16,769 nt of DNA from Anaerolineales bacterium UBA3082. GTDB lineage: Bacteria; Chloroflexota; Anaerolineae; UBA7937. Numbering within the stretch: position 1 is the stretch's first letter; each line of letters starts with the position of its first letter. This document shows positions 7,602-13,882 of this stretch, piece by piece. The translations under genes were made by a program, and so were the position numbers. The DNA lies in contig DFBK01000012.1 of the NCBI GenBank assembly GCA_002366595.1, forward strand, positions 1 through 16,769, written 5' to 3'. The notes beneath the pieces were generated by a model, which made no database searches, was not told the origin of the DNA, and worked only from the letters and a program-made list of their open reading frames with translations.

Positions 7602-7630
7602 TTGACCGCTTTCCTGCTCTATGATATACT
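7602..7630 (+). promoter_or_regulatory. Promoter of the beta-helix gene
   Basis: TTGACC (7602-7607), a 17-base spacer and TATACT (7625-7630), with TGA before the -10. The start near 7637 leaves a 64-base leader containing a small hairpin (GTTCGA 7665-7670 with TCGAAC 7680-7685) and GGAGGAG. Confidence 0.8.
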
Positions 7631-7700
7631 CTGGTCCTCAAATAGAATCGCCTACCATGAAACGGTTCGACTGTTTCTTTCGAACAGCGGGGAGGAGAAG

Positions 7701-9092
7701 ATGAAAAGCAGAACCCGACACCTCGCTTCACTGCTGACCGCCGTCTTCCTAGTGCTGCTGGTGGCTGCAGCCCTGGCCACCAGGGGGACAAAGGCCTCAC
7801 CTGGCACCACCCTTTACGTGTCTACAAGTGGAGACGACGGCAACGATTGCACCATTACCGAAACCTGCCGCACGGTGCAGCGGGCCATCGACGTGGCCAC
7901 AACCGACGATGAGATACACGTAGCCGAGGGCACCTATACCGTCACCGCAGGCACGGTAATCACTGTCAGCAAGACGGTGAAGTTGCGAGGCGGTTGGAAC
8001 GCTGATTTCACCGCCCGCGACCCCGATCTTTATCCCACCACCCTGGACGCCCAAAGGCAAGGACGGGTGGTCTACATCATCGGCCTCGGCGCCTCGCCCA
8101 CCATCGAGGGCTTCACCATCACCGGGGGAAACGCTGGCGTTGAGGACAACTATCGGGGGATGGGCGGGGGCATCTACAGCAGAGCCGCCGCCCCCATCAT
8201 CCAGAACAACATCATCACCGACAACATCGCCAGCACTGTTGCCATGGGCTTTGGAGGTGGCCTTTACCTGGACTATGCTCCGGCTTCGTCCGTTATCAGC
8301 GGCAACCAGATACTCTCCAACACCGCCAGCACCAGCACCGACACAAACGGCTTCGGCGGTGGCCTTTACCTCAACTACAGCGCCGCTATTGTCAGCGGCA
8401 ACACCATCAGCGGCAACATCAACAACAGCACCGCCGGCGGCGGCCACGGCGGCGGCGTCTACCTGTCCTTGGGCAACCCAACCCTCGACGGCAACCGCAT
8501 TATCAGCAACACATCCTCTGGTGGGGGCGGCGGCCTATATGTGAGCAGAAGCGCTCCTTTCACCCTCACCAACAACATCATCGCCCAAAATCGGGCCGCT
8601 TATACAGGAGGAGGGATACTGGTCTGGGGCGGCGGCGGCTACCCTGCCAGCGGCGTGCTCATCAACAACACCTTCGCCCAGAACAACCTGGGGAACGGTG
8701 GCGAAGGGGTCTTCGCAAGCAATGACACCACGCTCACCCTGACCAACAACATCATCGTCAGCCACACCTACGGAATCTACATCATTAGCCCCGCCACCGC
8801 CACCGCTGACTACACCCTCTTCTATGGCAACACTAATGACACCGCAGGCAGCGTCACCAGCACCCATGAGGTGAGCGGCGACCCCCTCTTCGTGAACCCC
8901 GCTGGATGGGACTACCACATCCAGGTGACATCCCCCGCCGTCAACAGCGGCACTTTTAACGGAGCGCCAGCCACGGATTTCGAGGGAGACCCTCGACCCT
9001 ACGACTGCTTCGTGGACATCGGGGCGGACGAGAACACCGCCAGCGATCAGTGCAGGCGAATCTACTTGCCCCTCATCATGAAGAACTACTGA
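7701..9092 (+). CDS. Secreted right-handed beta-helix (pectate-lyase-like fold) protein
   Basis: The start is ATG 7701, with GGAGGAG upstream; the longer frame from 7578 would overlap the promoter. The product is 463 residues. Residues about 1-31 form a signal peptide (MKSRTRHLAS then a Leu/Val/Ala core). LYVSTSGDDGNDCTITETC.T.Q.AI is the usual opening of DUF1565/PbH1 repeat proteins. The middle (about 110-380) is rich in Gly-Gly-Gly-(I/L)-Y and N-x-I-x-x-N turns, the signature of parallel beta-helix coils. Near the C-terminus DPLFVNP...Y.I...SPA.N.G and D.GADE match the segment that often closes such proteins. It ends RRIYLPLIMKNY, a tail frequent in secreted Chloroflexota proteins. No catalytic residues are evident; a surface carbohydrate-binding or structural role is inferred. 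Confidence 0.85.
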   Translation: MKSRTRHLASLLTAVFLVLLVAAALATRGTKASPGTTLYVSTSGDDGNDCTITETCRTVQRAIDVATTDDEIHVAEGTYTVTAGTVITVSKTVKLRGGWNADFTARDPDLYPTTLDAQRQGRVVYIIGLGASPTIEGFTITGGNAGVEDNYRGMGGGIYSRAAAPIIQNNIITDNIASTVAMGFGGGLYLDYAPASSVISGNQILSNTASTSTDTNGFGGGLYLNYSAAIVSGNTISGNINNSTAGGGHGGGVYLSLGNPTLDGNRIISNTSSGGGGGLYVSRSAPFTLTNNIIAQNRAAYTGGGILVWGGGGYPASGVLINNTFAQNNLGNGGEGVFASNDTTLTLTNNIIVSHTYGIYIISPATATADYTLFYGNTNDTAGSVTSTHEVSGDPLFVNPAGWDYHIQVTSPAVNSGTFNGAPATDFEGDPRPYDCFVDIGADENTASDQCRRIYLPLIMKNY

Positions 9093-9118
9093 ACGCATCC
9101 CATCACCTTCGGAAACAT

Positions 9119-9148
9119 AAAGCCCCTTCACCGCAGTGAGGGGGCTTT
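9119..9148. terminator. Bidirectional terminator between beta-helix and rnhB genes
   Basis: AAAGCCCCTTCAC and GTGAGGGGGCTTT form a 13-base stem (one G-T pair) with a CGCA loop. It lies between two convergent genes. The T-rich flank is short on both sides. Confidence 0.75.
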
Positions 9149-9171
9149 CTTCTCATCCCATTCGCGCATCT

Positions 9172-9837
9172 TCATACCATGAACTTCATGGGCCTAAAAG
9201 AGAGCCGATGCAGAGGAGTGAGGCCCAGCCTTTCGAGCGCCTCCCGATGCTGGGGCGTCCCATACCCCTTGTGCCGGGCGAACCCATACCCTGGATACTC
9301 CGCCTCCAGTTCTATCATCATCCGATCCCGCTCCACCTTGGCCACGATAGAAGCAGAGGCTATGGAGAGAGAAAGGTTATCGCCTCGGACGATGCTCTTA
9401 TAGGGCCAAGACTCATCAGGGAGGGACAAATAATCGACCAGGAGGTAGTCGGGCCTCATCGGGAGAGCATCTAGGGCCCGCCTCATAGCCAGCCTAGTGG
9501 CAGCCACGATCCCTTTCTCGTCGATGAACTGAGGAGGCACAACCCCCACCCCTATCCCTAACGCCACCTGGATGACCTTCTCCAGAACCTCCTCTCTCCG
9601 GCGGGGGGTGAGCAGTTTGGAATCGCGGACGCCCAAGAGTTGGGCTGGCAAATCGCGCCGCTCCAAGGGCAAGACCACCGCCGCGGCCACCACCGGCCCC
9701 GCCCAGGAGCCCCGCCCCGCCTCGTCGAGGCCAGCGATCAGCCGGTAGCCACGGCGAACAAGGGCTCGCTCCTCCTGGAGATGGGGATAACCCACCTTTC
9801 GTGGACTACGCCTTCCTCGCTTGAAAACGCCAGGCAT
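9172..9837 (-). CDS. rnhB: Ribonuclease HII
   Basis: This 221-residue enzyme removes ribonucleotides from RNA-DNA hybrids and from ribonucleotide-containing DNA. The signature AGLDEAGRGSWAGPVVAAAVV is at 35-55, with D38 and E39 as metal ligands; DSKLLTPRRRE is at 72-82 and LLVDYLSLP supplies D135. RGDNLSLSIASASIVAKVERD holds D153, the expected fourth acidic ligand. The length is normal. The ribosome site before ATG 9837 is weak. It follows rplS by 71 bases with a hairpin between them, so its expression probably depends on read-through from the rplS promoter. Confidence 0.96.
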   Translation of the reverse strand: MPGVFKRGRRSPRKVGYPHLQEERALVRRGYRLIAGLDEAGRGSWAGPVVAAAVVLPLERRDLPAQLLGVRDSKLLTPRRREEVLEKVIQVALGIGVGVVPPQFIDEKGIVAATRLAMRRALDALPMRPDYLLVDYLSLPDESWPYKSIVRGDNLSLSIASASIVAKVERDRMMIELEAEYPGYGFARHKGYGTPQHREALERLGLTPLHRLSFRPMKFMV

Positions 9838-9852
9838 AACCTATCCCCACGG

Positions 9853-9889
9853 AAAAAGAGGAGCCCCTCAAATTCGGGTCTCCCCTTCT
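9853..9889 (-). terminator. Terminator-like hairpin between rplS and rnhB
   Basis: On the minus strand AGAAGGGGAG pairs with CTCCTCTTTT (two G-T pairs). An inner CCC/GGG continues the stem past a single mismatch, and five T residues end the 3' arm. This would end or attenuate the rplS transcript before rnhB. Confidence 0.55.
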
Positions 9890-9908
9890 CTTCCTAGCCA
9901 AAGAAATC

Positions 9909-10256
9909 CTAAATCCGTTTCTCCCTCAGACGAGCCGCTTTGCCCCGGCGACTACGGAGGAAGTACAGTTGGGCTCTCCTCGTATGGCCATGACGAAGCA
10001 CCTCTATCTTCTCGATGCGGGGAGAATGGAGAGGGAAAGTCCGCTCCACCCCTACCCCATGGGCTGCAATCCGCCGCACCGTGAAATTGGCCCGTGTGCC
10101 ACCCTTCCGCAACCGCATCACCGTCCCTTGGAAGACCTGTGTCCGCTCCCGATCCCCCTCCACGATGCGTATATAGACCCGTACCGTATCCCCCGGCCTG
10201 ATCTCCGCCAGGTCCTCCCGGAGTTGTTCTTCTTCTACCGCAGTGATTAGATCCAT
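9909..10256 (-). CDS. rplS: Large ribosomal subunit protein bL19
   Basis: This 115-residue protein sits at the interface of the two ribosomal subunits. The sequence matches bL19 throughout: IRPGDTVRVYIRIVEGDRER, TQVFQGTVMRLRKGG, FTVRRIAAHGVGVERTFPLH, SPRIEKIEVLRHGHTRRAQL, then YFLRSRRGKAARLREKR. The length is normal. The start ATG 10256 is preceded by a weak GAGG. It has its own promoter, placed back to back with that of dinB. A hairpin terminator candidate follows before rnhB. Confidence 0.97.
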   Translation of the reverse strand: MDLITAVEEEQLREDLAEIRPGDTVRVYIRIVEGDRERTQVFQGTVMRLRKGGTRANFTVRRIAAHGVGVERTFPLHSPRIEKIEVLRHGHTRRAQLYFLRSRRGKAARLREKRI

Positions 10257-10315
10257 CCCTTAACCTCATTAAAGAGATACTCAAAGTCGAAAAAGAAGTC
10301 CTTCAACACGATATA

Positions 10316-10344
10316 AGTTTACCACAGATTCTCGCTACCCGCAA
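10316..10344 (-). promoter_or_regulatory. Promoter of rplS
   Basis: The minus strand has TTGCGG, a 17-base spacer and TAAACT. The start near 10309 gives a leader of about 53 bases. Its -35 is only 4 bases from the -35 of the divergent dinB promoter. Confidence 0.55.
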
Positions 10345-10348
10345 ACCC

Positions 10349-10377
10349 TTGACCTCACAAAATATCCGTGCTATAAT
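10349..10377 (+). promoter_or_regulatory. Promoter of dinB
   Basis: TTGACC (10349-10354), a 17-base spacer and TATAAT (10372-10377), with TGC before the -10 (extended). The start is expected near 10384, three bases before the ATG. No LexA-like palindrome is evident in it. Confidence 0.85.
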
Positions 10378-10386
10378 ATAGAACAA

Positions 10387-11568
10387 ATGGTCTATAAGGG
10401 TCGCCGCCTAATCCATATCGATCTCGATGCCTTCTTCGCCTCTGTGGAGGAACTCCTAAACCCGGGAATCGCGGGCCAGCCGATCATCGTGGGAGGAGGC
10501 CCTGGCCGGAGAGGGGTAGTCGCCTCAGCCTCCTACGCCGCTCGAGCCTATGGTGTCCGCTCGGCGATGCCCACCGCCCAGGCCTTGCGCCTCTGCCCCC
10601 AGGCTATCCTCATCCCCGGAGATCTAGAGATATACTCGGAGATCTCCGATCAAGTGATGGCTCTCCTAAAAGAATACACCCCCCTGATAGAGAAGGTCTC
10701 CATCGATGAGGCCCTTTTAGATGTCACCGGATGCGAGAGGCTGTGGGGGCCGGCGGAGGAGATAGCCCGCACCATCCAACGGCGGGTAAAGGAGGAACTG
10801 GGCCTGCCCTCCTCGCTGGGGGTGGCTGCCAATAAACTCCTGGCCAAGATGGCTTCGGAAGAGGGGAAGCCAGGGGGCTTACTCGTAGTACCCCCTGGGC
10901 AAGAGGCGGCCTTTCTAGCCCCCCTCCCCGTGGAGCGCCTATGGGGCGTAGGCCCGGCCACGGCCCAACGCCTCCACGCCTTAGGGGTAGAGGCCATTGG
11001 AGAGTTGGCTCATCTACCTCTCGATCTCTTGGAGAAAGAGTTCGGAGCCCTAGGCGGAGTTCTTTACCAGCGCGCCTGGGGTAGAGATGACTCCCTTCTC
11101 ACACCCCACAGGGAGCCCAAATCTATAGGTCACGAACATACCTTCTCTCGGGATCTAACCACCCTAAGAGAGGTCCAACGGCACCTATTGGATCTTTGCG
11201 AGAGGGCGGGGCGCAGGCTCCGTGGTCATAGGATGCGAGGGAGGACCATCACCGTGAAACTACGCCATAGTGACTTCACCACCCTCACTCGCAGCGCCAC
11301 CCTCCCTCATCCCACCGACCTAGATCAGGTCATCTACGATCAAGCGGTGCACATCCTTCGCCGGGAGTGGCGGCCGGGAATGCGGCTCCGTCTGGTGGGG
11401 GTGAGTATCAGCAACCTGACGCCCCGCCTTCCTTCTCAGTTGCCTCTCTTCGACCAAAGAGAAGCCAAACTGAGCCGTCTGAACCGGGCCGTGGACGAGA
11501 TTCGAGAGCGGTATGGAGATGGGGCCCTCCAGCGCGCCTCCCTTCAGGGCGCGAAGGAGTCTCTGTGA
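10387..11568 (+). CDS. dinB: DNA polymerase IV (Y-family translesion polymerase)
   Basis: This 393-residue Y-family polymerase copies past lesions with low fidelity. The palm motif IDLDAFFASVE is at 11-21, with D12 a metal ligand and F17 at the steric-gate position. YAARAYGVRSAMP follows at 50-62. SIDEALLD supplies D107 and E108. LGVAANKLLAKMASEEGKPGG and the helix-hairpin-helix LWGVGPATAQRLHALGV follow. The little-finger domain fills 240-345. QLPLF (351-355) is a clean beta-clamp-binding motif. The start is fixed because IDLDAFF begins only 10 residues in. The mRNA should be nearly leaderless. The last codons contain a hairpin (CGCGCC / GGCGCG) also related to repeats elsewhere in the window. 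Confidence 0.96.
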   Translation: MVYKGRRLIHIDLDAFFASVEELLNPGIAGQPIIVGGGPGRRGVVASASYAARAYGVRSAMPTAQALRLCPQAILIPGDLEIYSEISDQVMALLKEYTPLIEKVSIDEALLDVTGCERLWGPAEEIARTIQRRVKEELGLPSSLGVAANKLLAKMASEEGKPGGLLVVPPGQEAAFLAPLPVERLWGVGPATAQRLHALGVEAIGELAHLPLDLLEKEFGALGGVLYQRAWGRDDSLLTPHREPKSIGHEHTFSRDLTTLREVQRHLLDLCERAGRRLRGHRMRGRTITVKLRHSDFTTLTRSATLPHPTDLDQVIYDQAVHILRREWRPGMRLRLVGVSISNLTPRLPSQLPLFDQREAKLSRLNRAVDEIRERYGDGALQRASLQGAKESL

Positions 11569-11600
11569 AATCAGATGAATGCCGCCAGAGAGCCAAAAAG

Positions 11601-11631
11601 AGACCCGCTCTCAGCCTAAGAGAGCGGGTCT
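11601..11631. terminator. Bidirectional terminator between dinB and the DUF5679 gene
   Basis: AGACCCGCTCTC and GAGAGCGGGTCT form a perfect 12-base stem with a 7-base loop. On the minus strand it is followed by CTTTTTGG, so it most clearly ends the DUF5679 transcript. It can also stop dinB. Confidence 0.8.
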
Positions 11632-11660
11632 AGAGCGCCCAGAGGAGCATGAGACCCCTC

Positions 11661-11810
11661 TCACTTCATAGGCAGGAACTTGAACATCTTGGTGCCGCAT
11701 ACGGGACAGGTGCCCTGGGCGGCTTTCCTGCGGTTCTTGGTCATTATCTCCTTCGCGTTCTGCATCTTCCGCTTGGCCCTACACTTTACGCAAAAGCCTT
11801 CCACCTCCAC
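11661..11810 (-). CDS. DUF5679 zinc-ribbon protein
   Basis: This is a 49-residue product too short for usual gene cut-offs. The start is GTG 11810, with AAGGAGG exactly 8 bases upstream; a GTG three codons earlier overlaps that site. The sequence begins MEVEGFCVKCRAKRKM and ends GTCPVCGTKMFKFLPMK. The two CxxC pairs (7/10 and 35/38) form a zinc ribbon, and the CVKC...K.N...A.QG.CPVCGTKM.. pattern matches the DUF5679 family. Function is unknown. The excellent promoter, ribosome site and terminator around such a small gene support real, strong expression. Confidence 0.85.
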   Translation of the reverse strand: MEVEGFCVKCRAKRKMQNAKEIMTKNRRKAAQGTCPVCGTKMFKFLPMK

Positions 11811-11881
11811 CCCTACCACCTCCTTTCCTGTTGAGTTTCTCCCCTATACCCCCTAACCATGATAGCCATCTCGTATAAGTC

Positions 11882-11910
11882 ATTATACCATCAAAAACGT
11901 ATATTGGCAA
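11882..11910 (-). promoter_or_regulatory. Promoter of the DUF5679 gene
   Basis: The minus strand has TTGCCA, a 17-base spacer and TATAAT, with TGG before the -10 (extended). A second, weaker promoter (TTGACA, 18, TATACG; 11898-11927) overlaps it upstream. Confidence 0.8.
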
Positions 11911-11949
11911 GCGTATTGTTATGTCAACTCAATCGCGCTTCATATAGTG

Positions 11950-12654
11950 CTAGGCACGACCCTCCCAAAGGAGCACTGGTATCCTGCGAGCCAGGGCTAT
12001 CTCGCTGCGACTCACCTGGCAAGTGTACGCATAGGCCTCCACACCGCTAGCCACCGCCTCTCGGAGGGCTACCCCAAATTCGGGGTCCGACTCATCGTAG
12101 GGGAAAAGGGATTTCGCATCCTCCCGCTGCACTATAAAAAAGATGGCTGCTCGCTCCCCACCGGCCTTAAGTTCGACTAGTTCCTCCAGATGGCGGCGAC
12201 CCCGGCTAGTGACTGCGTCTGGGAAGTAGCCTATACCCTCCCGCACTAAGGTCACCGACTTGGCCTCCACCCAACACTTTCCATCCTCACCTTCCAAAAG
12301 GAGGTCTAATCTGCTTCGGCCATAGCGTACCTCTCGCTCCACATTGGTATAGCCTTCGAACCCCTCCAACCGGCCACCGATAACCGCCTCCTCGACCAGA
12401 CGGTTGGGTAGGCGGGCGTCTATGGAGACGAGGGTCCCGGGCAGAGAGACCATGAGGAGATCATACCTTGTGAGACGTTTAGACTCCCCTGCCTCTGCCA
12501 AAAGTACAGGACGTCCTGGGGTGAATAGTTCGGTCAGCCTCCCGGAATTGGGCACATGAGTGGCCACAACCCGGTCCCCGACTCGGACGCTGGCCCGAAA
12601 CCGGTTGTCATGCCAGAGGAAAACCCCTTCCACCAAGGCCCTTGCCATCTTCAT
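11950..12654 (-). CDS. sfsA: SfsA family DNA/RNA nuclease
   Basis: The 234-residue product (or 232 from the second ATG) matches SfsA. The N-terminal OB-like part has FRASVRVGDRVVATHVPNSG and LTELFTPGRPVLLAEA. The nuclease-like part has SRLDLLLEG, then CWVEAKSVTLV (the D...ExK core of a PD-(D/E)xK fold) and FPDAVTSRGRRHLEEL. SfsA was first described as a sugar fermentation stimulation protein in E. coli and is now viewed as a nucleic-acid-binding nuclease. The length is normal. Its ATG overlaps the stop of the degraded CoA-binding gene as ATGA, a remnant of translational coupling. It may now depend on that decayed gene's promoter. Confidence 0.92.
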   Translation of the reverse strand: MKMARALVEGVFLWHDNRFRASVRVGDRVVATHVPNSGRLTELFTPGRPVLLAEAGESKRLTRYDLLMVSLPGTLVSIDARLPNRLVEEAVIGGRLEGFEGYTNVEREVRYGRSRLDLLLEGEDGKCWVEAKSVTLVREGIGYFPDAVTSRGRRHLEELVELKAGGERAAIFFIVQREDAKSLFPYDESDPEFGVALREAVASGVEAYAYTCQVSRSEIALARRIPVLLWEGRA

Positions 12655-12871
12655 CGGCCAACCCTAGCCAGGAGCCTCTTGTGCTCCTCCATTATGCACC
12701 TATCCATCACAGGTGAACTCCACCTCTTGAAATAAGCCGCCACCCGATGGCTATCCCGCCCTGGCCTACCCTAGCCAGGATAAACCCCGGCTTATCCGAC
12801 AGCCCCACCACGGCGATATTCTTGGCGCTCTTCAATATCTCCTTTATCTCTGTGTCAGTCGGGTTCTCCAT
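12651..12871 (-). pseudogene. CoA-binding (YccU-like) protein gene with internal deletion and frameshift
   Basis: The N-terminus is intact from ATG 12871 (GAGGAG upstream): MENPTDTEIKEILKSAKNIA then VVGLSDKP, the classic start of the small Rossmann CoA-binding family. After DKP the sequence jumps to GFILARVG and then QGGI..., which resembles the late (Q.GI...GV) part of the family. That frame stops at 12707. The true C-terminus, VMDRCIMEEHKRLLARVGR, continues in another frame to TGA at 12651-12653, overlapping the sfsA ATG. The family is usually about 135-145 residues; roughly 70 codons are missing and one base appears lost just before VMDRC. I conclude it is a degraded gene. A 54-residue product could still be made. 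Confidence 0.75.
12656..12780. repeat. 18-base direct repeat pair in the broken CoA-binding gene
   Basis: GGCCAACCCTAGCCAGGA (12656-12673) and GGCCTACCCTAGCCAGGA (12763-12780) differ at one base. One copy is the gene's 3' end (encoding LLARVG), the other sits at the deletion junction (encoding ILARVG). Confidence 0.85.
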
Positions 12872-12915
12872 AGTTCTCCTCGCACATATGCAAATAATTA
12901 ACCCTTGCTTTGGGA

Positions 12916-12944
12916 AGGATACATCTCTTACCTGCTCTTCGCAA
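12916..12944 (-). promoter_or_regulatory. Candidate promoter of the CoA-binding remnant and sfsA
   Basis: The minus strand has TTGCGA, a 17-base spacer and TATCCT. This is the best candidate upstream of the remnant; its hexamer matches are moderate. Confidence 0.35.
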
Positions 12945-13021
12945 GGCATAGAATTGATATGGCGACTATCCATCTACCGTCAAAATCGCGTCTCTCGGCC
13001 CATCACAAGTCAAGCATAACG

Positions 13022-13050
13022 AAAAAGGCCCTCCCCACTTGGAGGGCCTT
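13022..13050 (-). terminator. Rho-independent terminator
   Basis: AAGGCCCTCC and GGAGGGCCTT form a perfect 10-base stem with a 6-base loop. Five A residues at 13022-13026 give a T-tract on the minus strand. It ends the transcript from the 13.67 kb promoter. Confidence 0.85.
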
Positions 13051-13114
13051 CCCTATACTGGTTATGTACCTACGGAGCTCCATCGAAGCCAACGCATGAG
13101 ATGAGCGCGAGATT

Positions 13115-13196
13115 TTCACGAGGACAAATTAGACCTACAATACAGATACCGGATTTCAAATCAGGCACCAACTTTACCTAACTGCGCTATCAAGGG
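13115..13196 (-). pseudogene. Degenerate tRNA-like sequence
   Basis: On the minus strand CCCTTGA (13190-13196), TAGCGCAGTTAGGTAAAG and CCTGA-TTTGAAA-TCCGG look like an acceptor strand, D arm and anticodon arm. The 7-base loop TTTGAAA (13154-13160) would give anticodon TGA. The D stem does not pair, the anticodon stem has one mismatch, no GTTCGAATC-type T loop is recognisable, and no TCAAGGG 3' acceptor strand follows. It is probably a decayed tRNA or a chance likeness. The 335-base gap between the CoA-binding remnant and the small membrane gene holds this, the terminator and the weak promoter. Confidence 0.35.
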
Positions 13197-13207
13197 AAGC
13201 CTGCACG

Positions 13208-13459
13208 TCAGCGGATGTTGTACCACAAGATCGCTGCTAGAGTGAGGAGGAAGAGGAAAACAAAGCCTATGATGCGCACCCGCCGATTCACCAAGGGTCT
13301 CCTCCCTGTGAACTCCCAGACCAGCGCGACAATGAAGCCCACAAAGAGGAAACCCATCAGGGGTGAGACAGCCCGTCCCATCAGTAGATCATAGAGCATA
13401 CCCAAGAGTGAGATAACGGCTCCTGCTACCTCCAGGCCGACCCGAATCCGAGCCCGCAT
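13208..13459 (-). CDS. Small membrane protein with three predicted helices
   Basis: The product from ATG 13459 is 83 residues; GGGGGAG six bases upstream favours it over GTG 13495. Three hydrophobic stretches are clear: about 7-27 (VGLEVAGAVISLLGMLYDLL), 33-51 (SPLMGFLFVGFIVALVW) and 63-82 (RIIGFVFLFLLTLAAILW). Basic residues lie between the second and third (GRRPLVNRRVR), which suggests a cytoplasmic loop. I do not recognise the family. It lies about 200 bases downstream of a perfect consensus promoter and before a strong terminator, so it probably forms its own unit. Proximity to the Cys-rich precursor makes an immunity or export role conceivable but unsupported. Confidence 0.6.
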   Translation of the reverse strand: MRARIRVGLEVAGAVISLLGMLYDLLMGRAVSPLMGFLFVGFIVALVWEFTGRRPLVNRRVRIIGFVFLFLLTLAAILWYNIR

Positions 13460-13665
13460 GCCAATCTCCCCCAAAGCAGATAAGACCTGCTCCACGAACC
13501 AATGCTTGGACTAGAATATAGACCTATACCCTCAAGAATACTGCTCTTCCACACCGGGCCTCAGCACGCAGCACCCATCACGCTTCTCATGACTGAACAG
13601 AAAAGGCCAGACTACAAGGTGCCTCCATGCACGACACCGCTTCTCAAGCCTCGCCAGGAGATACC
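13460..13665 (-). other. Long leader or candidate noncoding RNA downstream of a consensus promoter
   Basis: This stretch of about 206 bases is predicted to be transcribed from the promoter at 13672-13700 and has no convincing gene. It contains GAGGCCCGG then GGAAGAGCAG (minus strand), loosely recalling the tip of small SRP RNA. The flanking strands do not pair as that RNA requires. Confidence 0.35.
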
Positions 13666-13671
13666 CAAATA

Positions 13672-13700
13672 ATTATACCTGGGAAACATGAGGTTGTCAA
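13672..13700 (-). promoter_or_regulatory. Perfect consensus sigma-70 promoter
   Basis: The minus strand has TTGACA, exactly 17 bases, then TATAAT. The -35 overlaps the stop of the small ORF at 13697. The predicted start is near 13665. Confidence 0.85.
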
Positions 13701-13882
13701 ACACGAGACCGCCAGGGCAGGAAGACGGAGAACTCGATTGAGCGCCAGAGCACGACCCTCACGAAACCAGTTAACACATGGAGCCCGATGAGCACCATGC
13801 TATACCAGATAGTGCGCTTTCCCTGCTCCGTATAAGTGAGGGGCCAGCGGAAAGGGGCTAAAGGCAACAAGCAGCGACACAA
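13697..13882 (-). CDS. Possible small one-helix membrane protein overlapping the Cys-rich gene
   Basis: This is a 61-codon frame that opens at TTG 13882, after an in-frame TGA, and overlaps the end of the Cys-rich gene by 25 bases. It contains one hydrophobic stretch (WYSMVLIGLHVLTGFVRVVLW) flanked by charged residues. There is no ATG at the start and no clear ribosome site, so translation would rely on coupling to the upstream gene. The position right after a bacteriocin-like precursor is where a small membrane immunity protein is often found, but sequence alone does not support that role. It could equally be a chance open frame. Confidence 0.3.
   Translation of the reverse strand: MCRCLLPLAPFRWPLTYTEQGKRTIWYSMVLIGLHVLTGFVRVVLWRSIEFSVFLPWRSRV

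Noticed and set aside
13500..13600. Possible small SRP RNA (GAGGCCCGG and GGAAGAGCAG on the minus strand)
   Set aside because: The flanking strands do not pair into the required long hairpin, and the tip lacks the exact CCGGAAGG loop.
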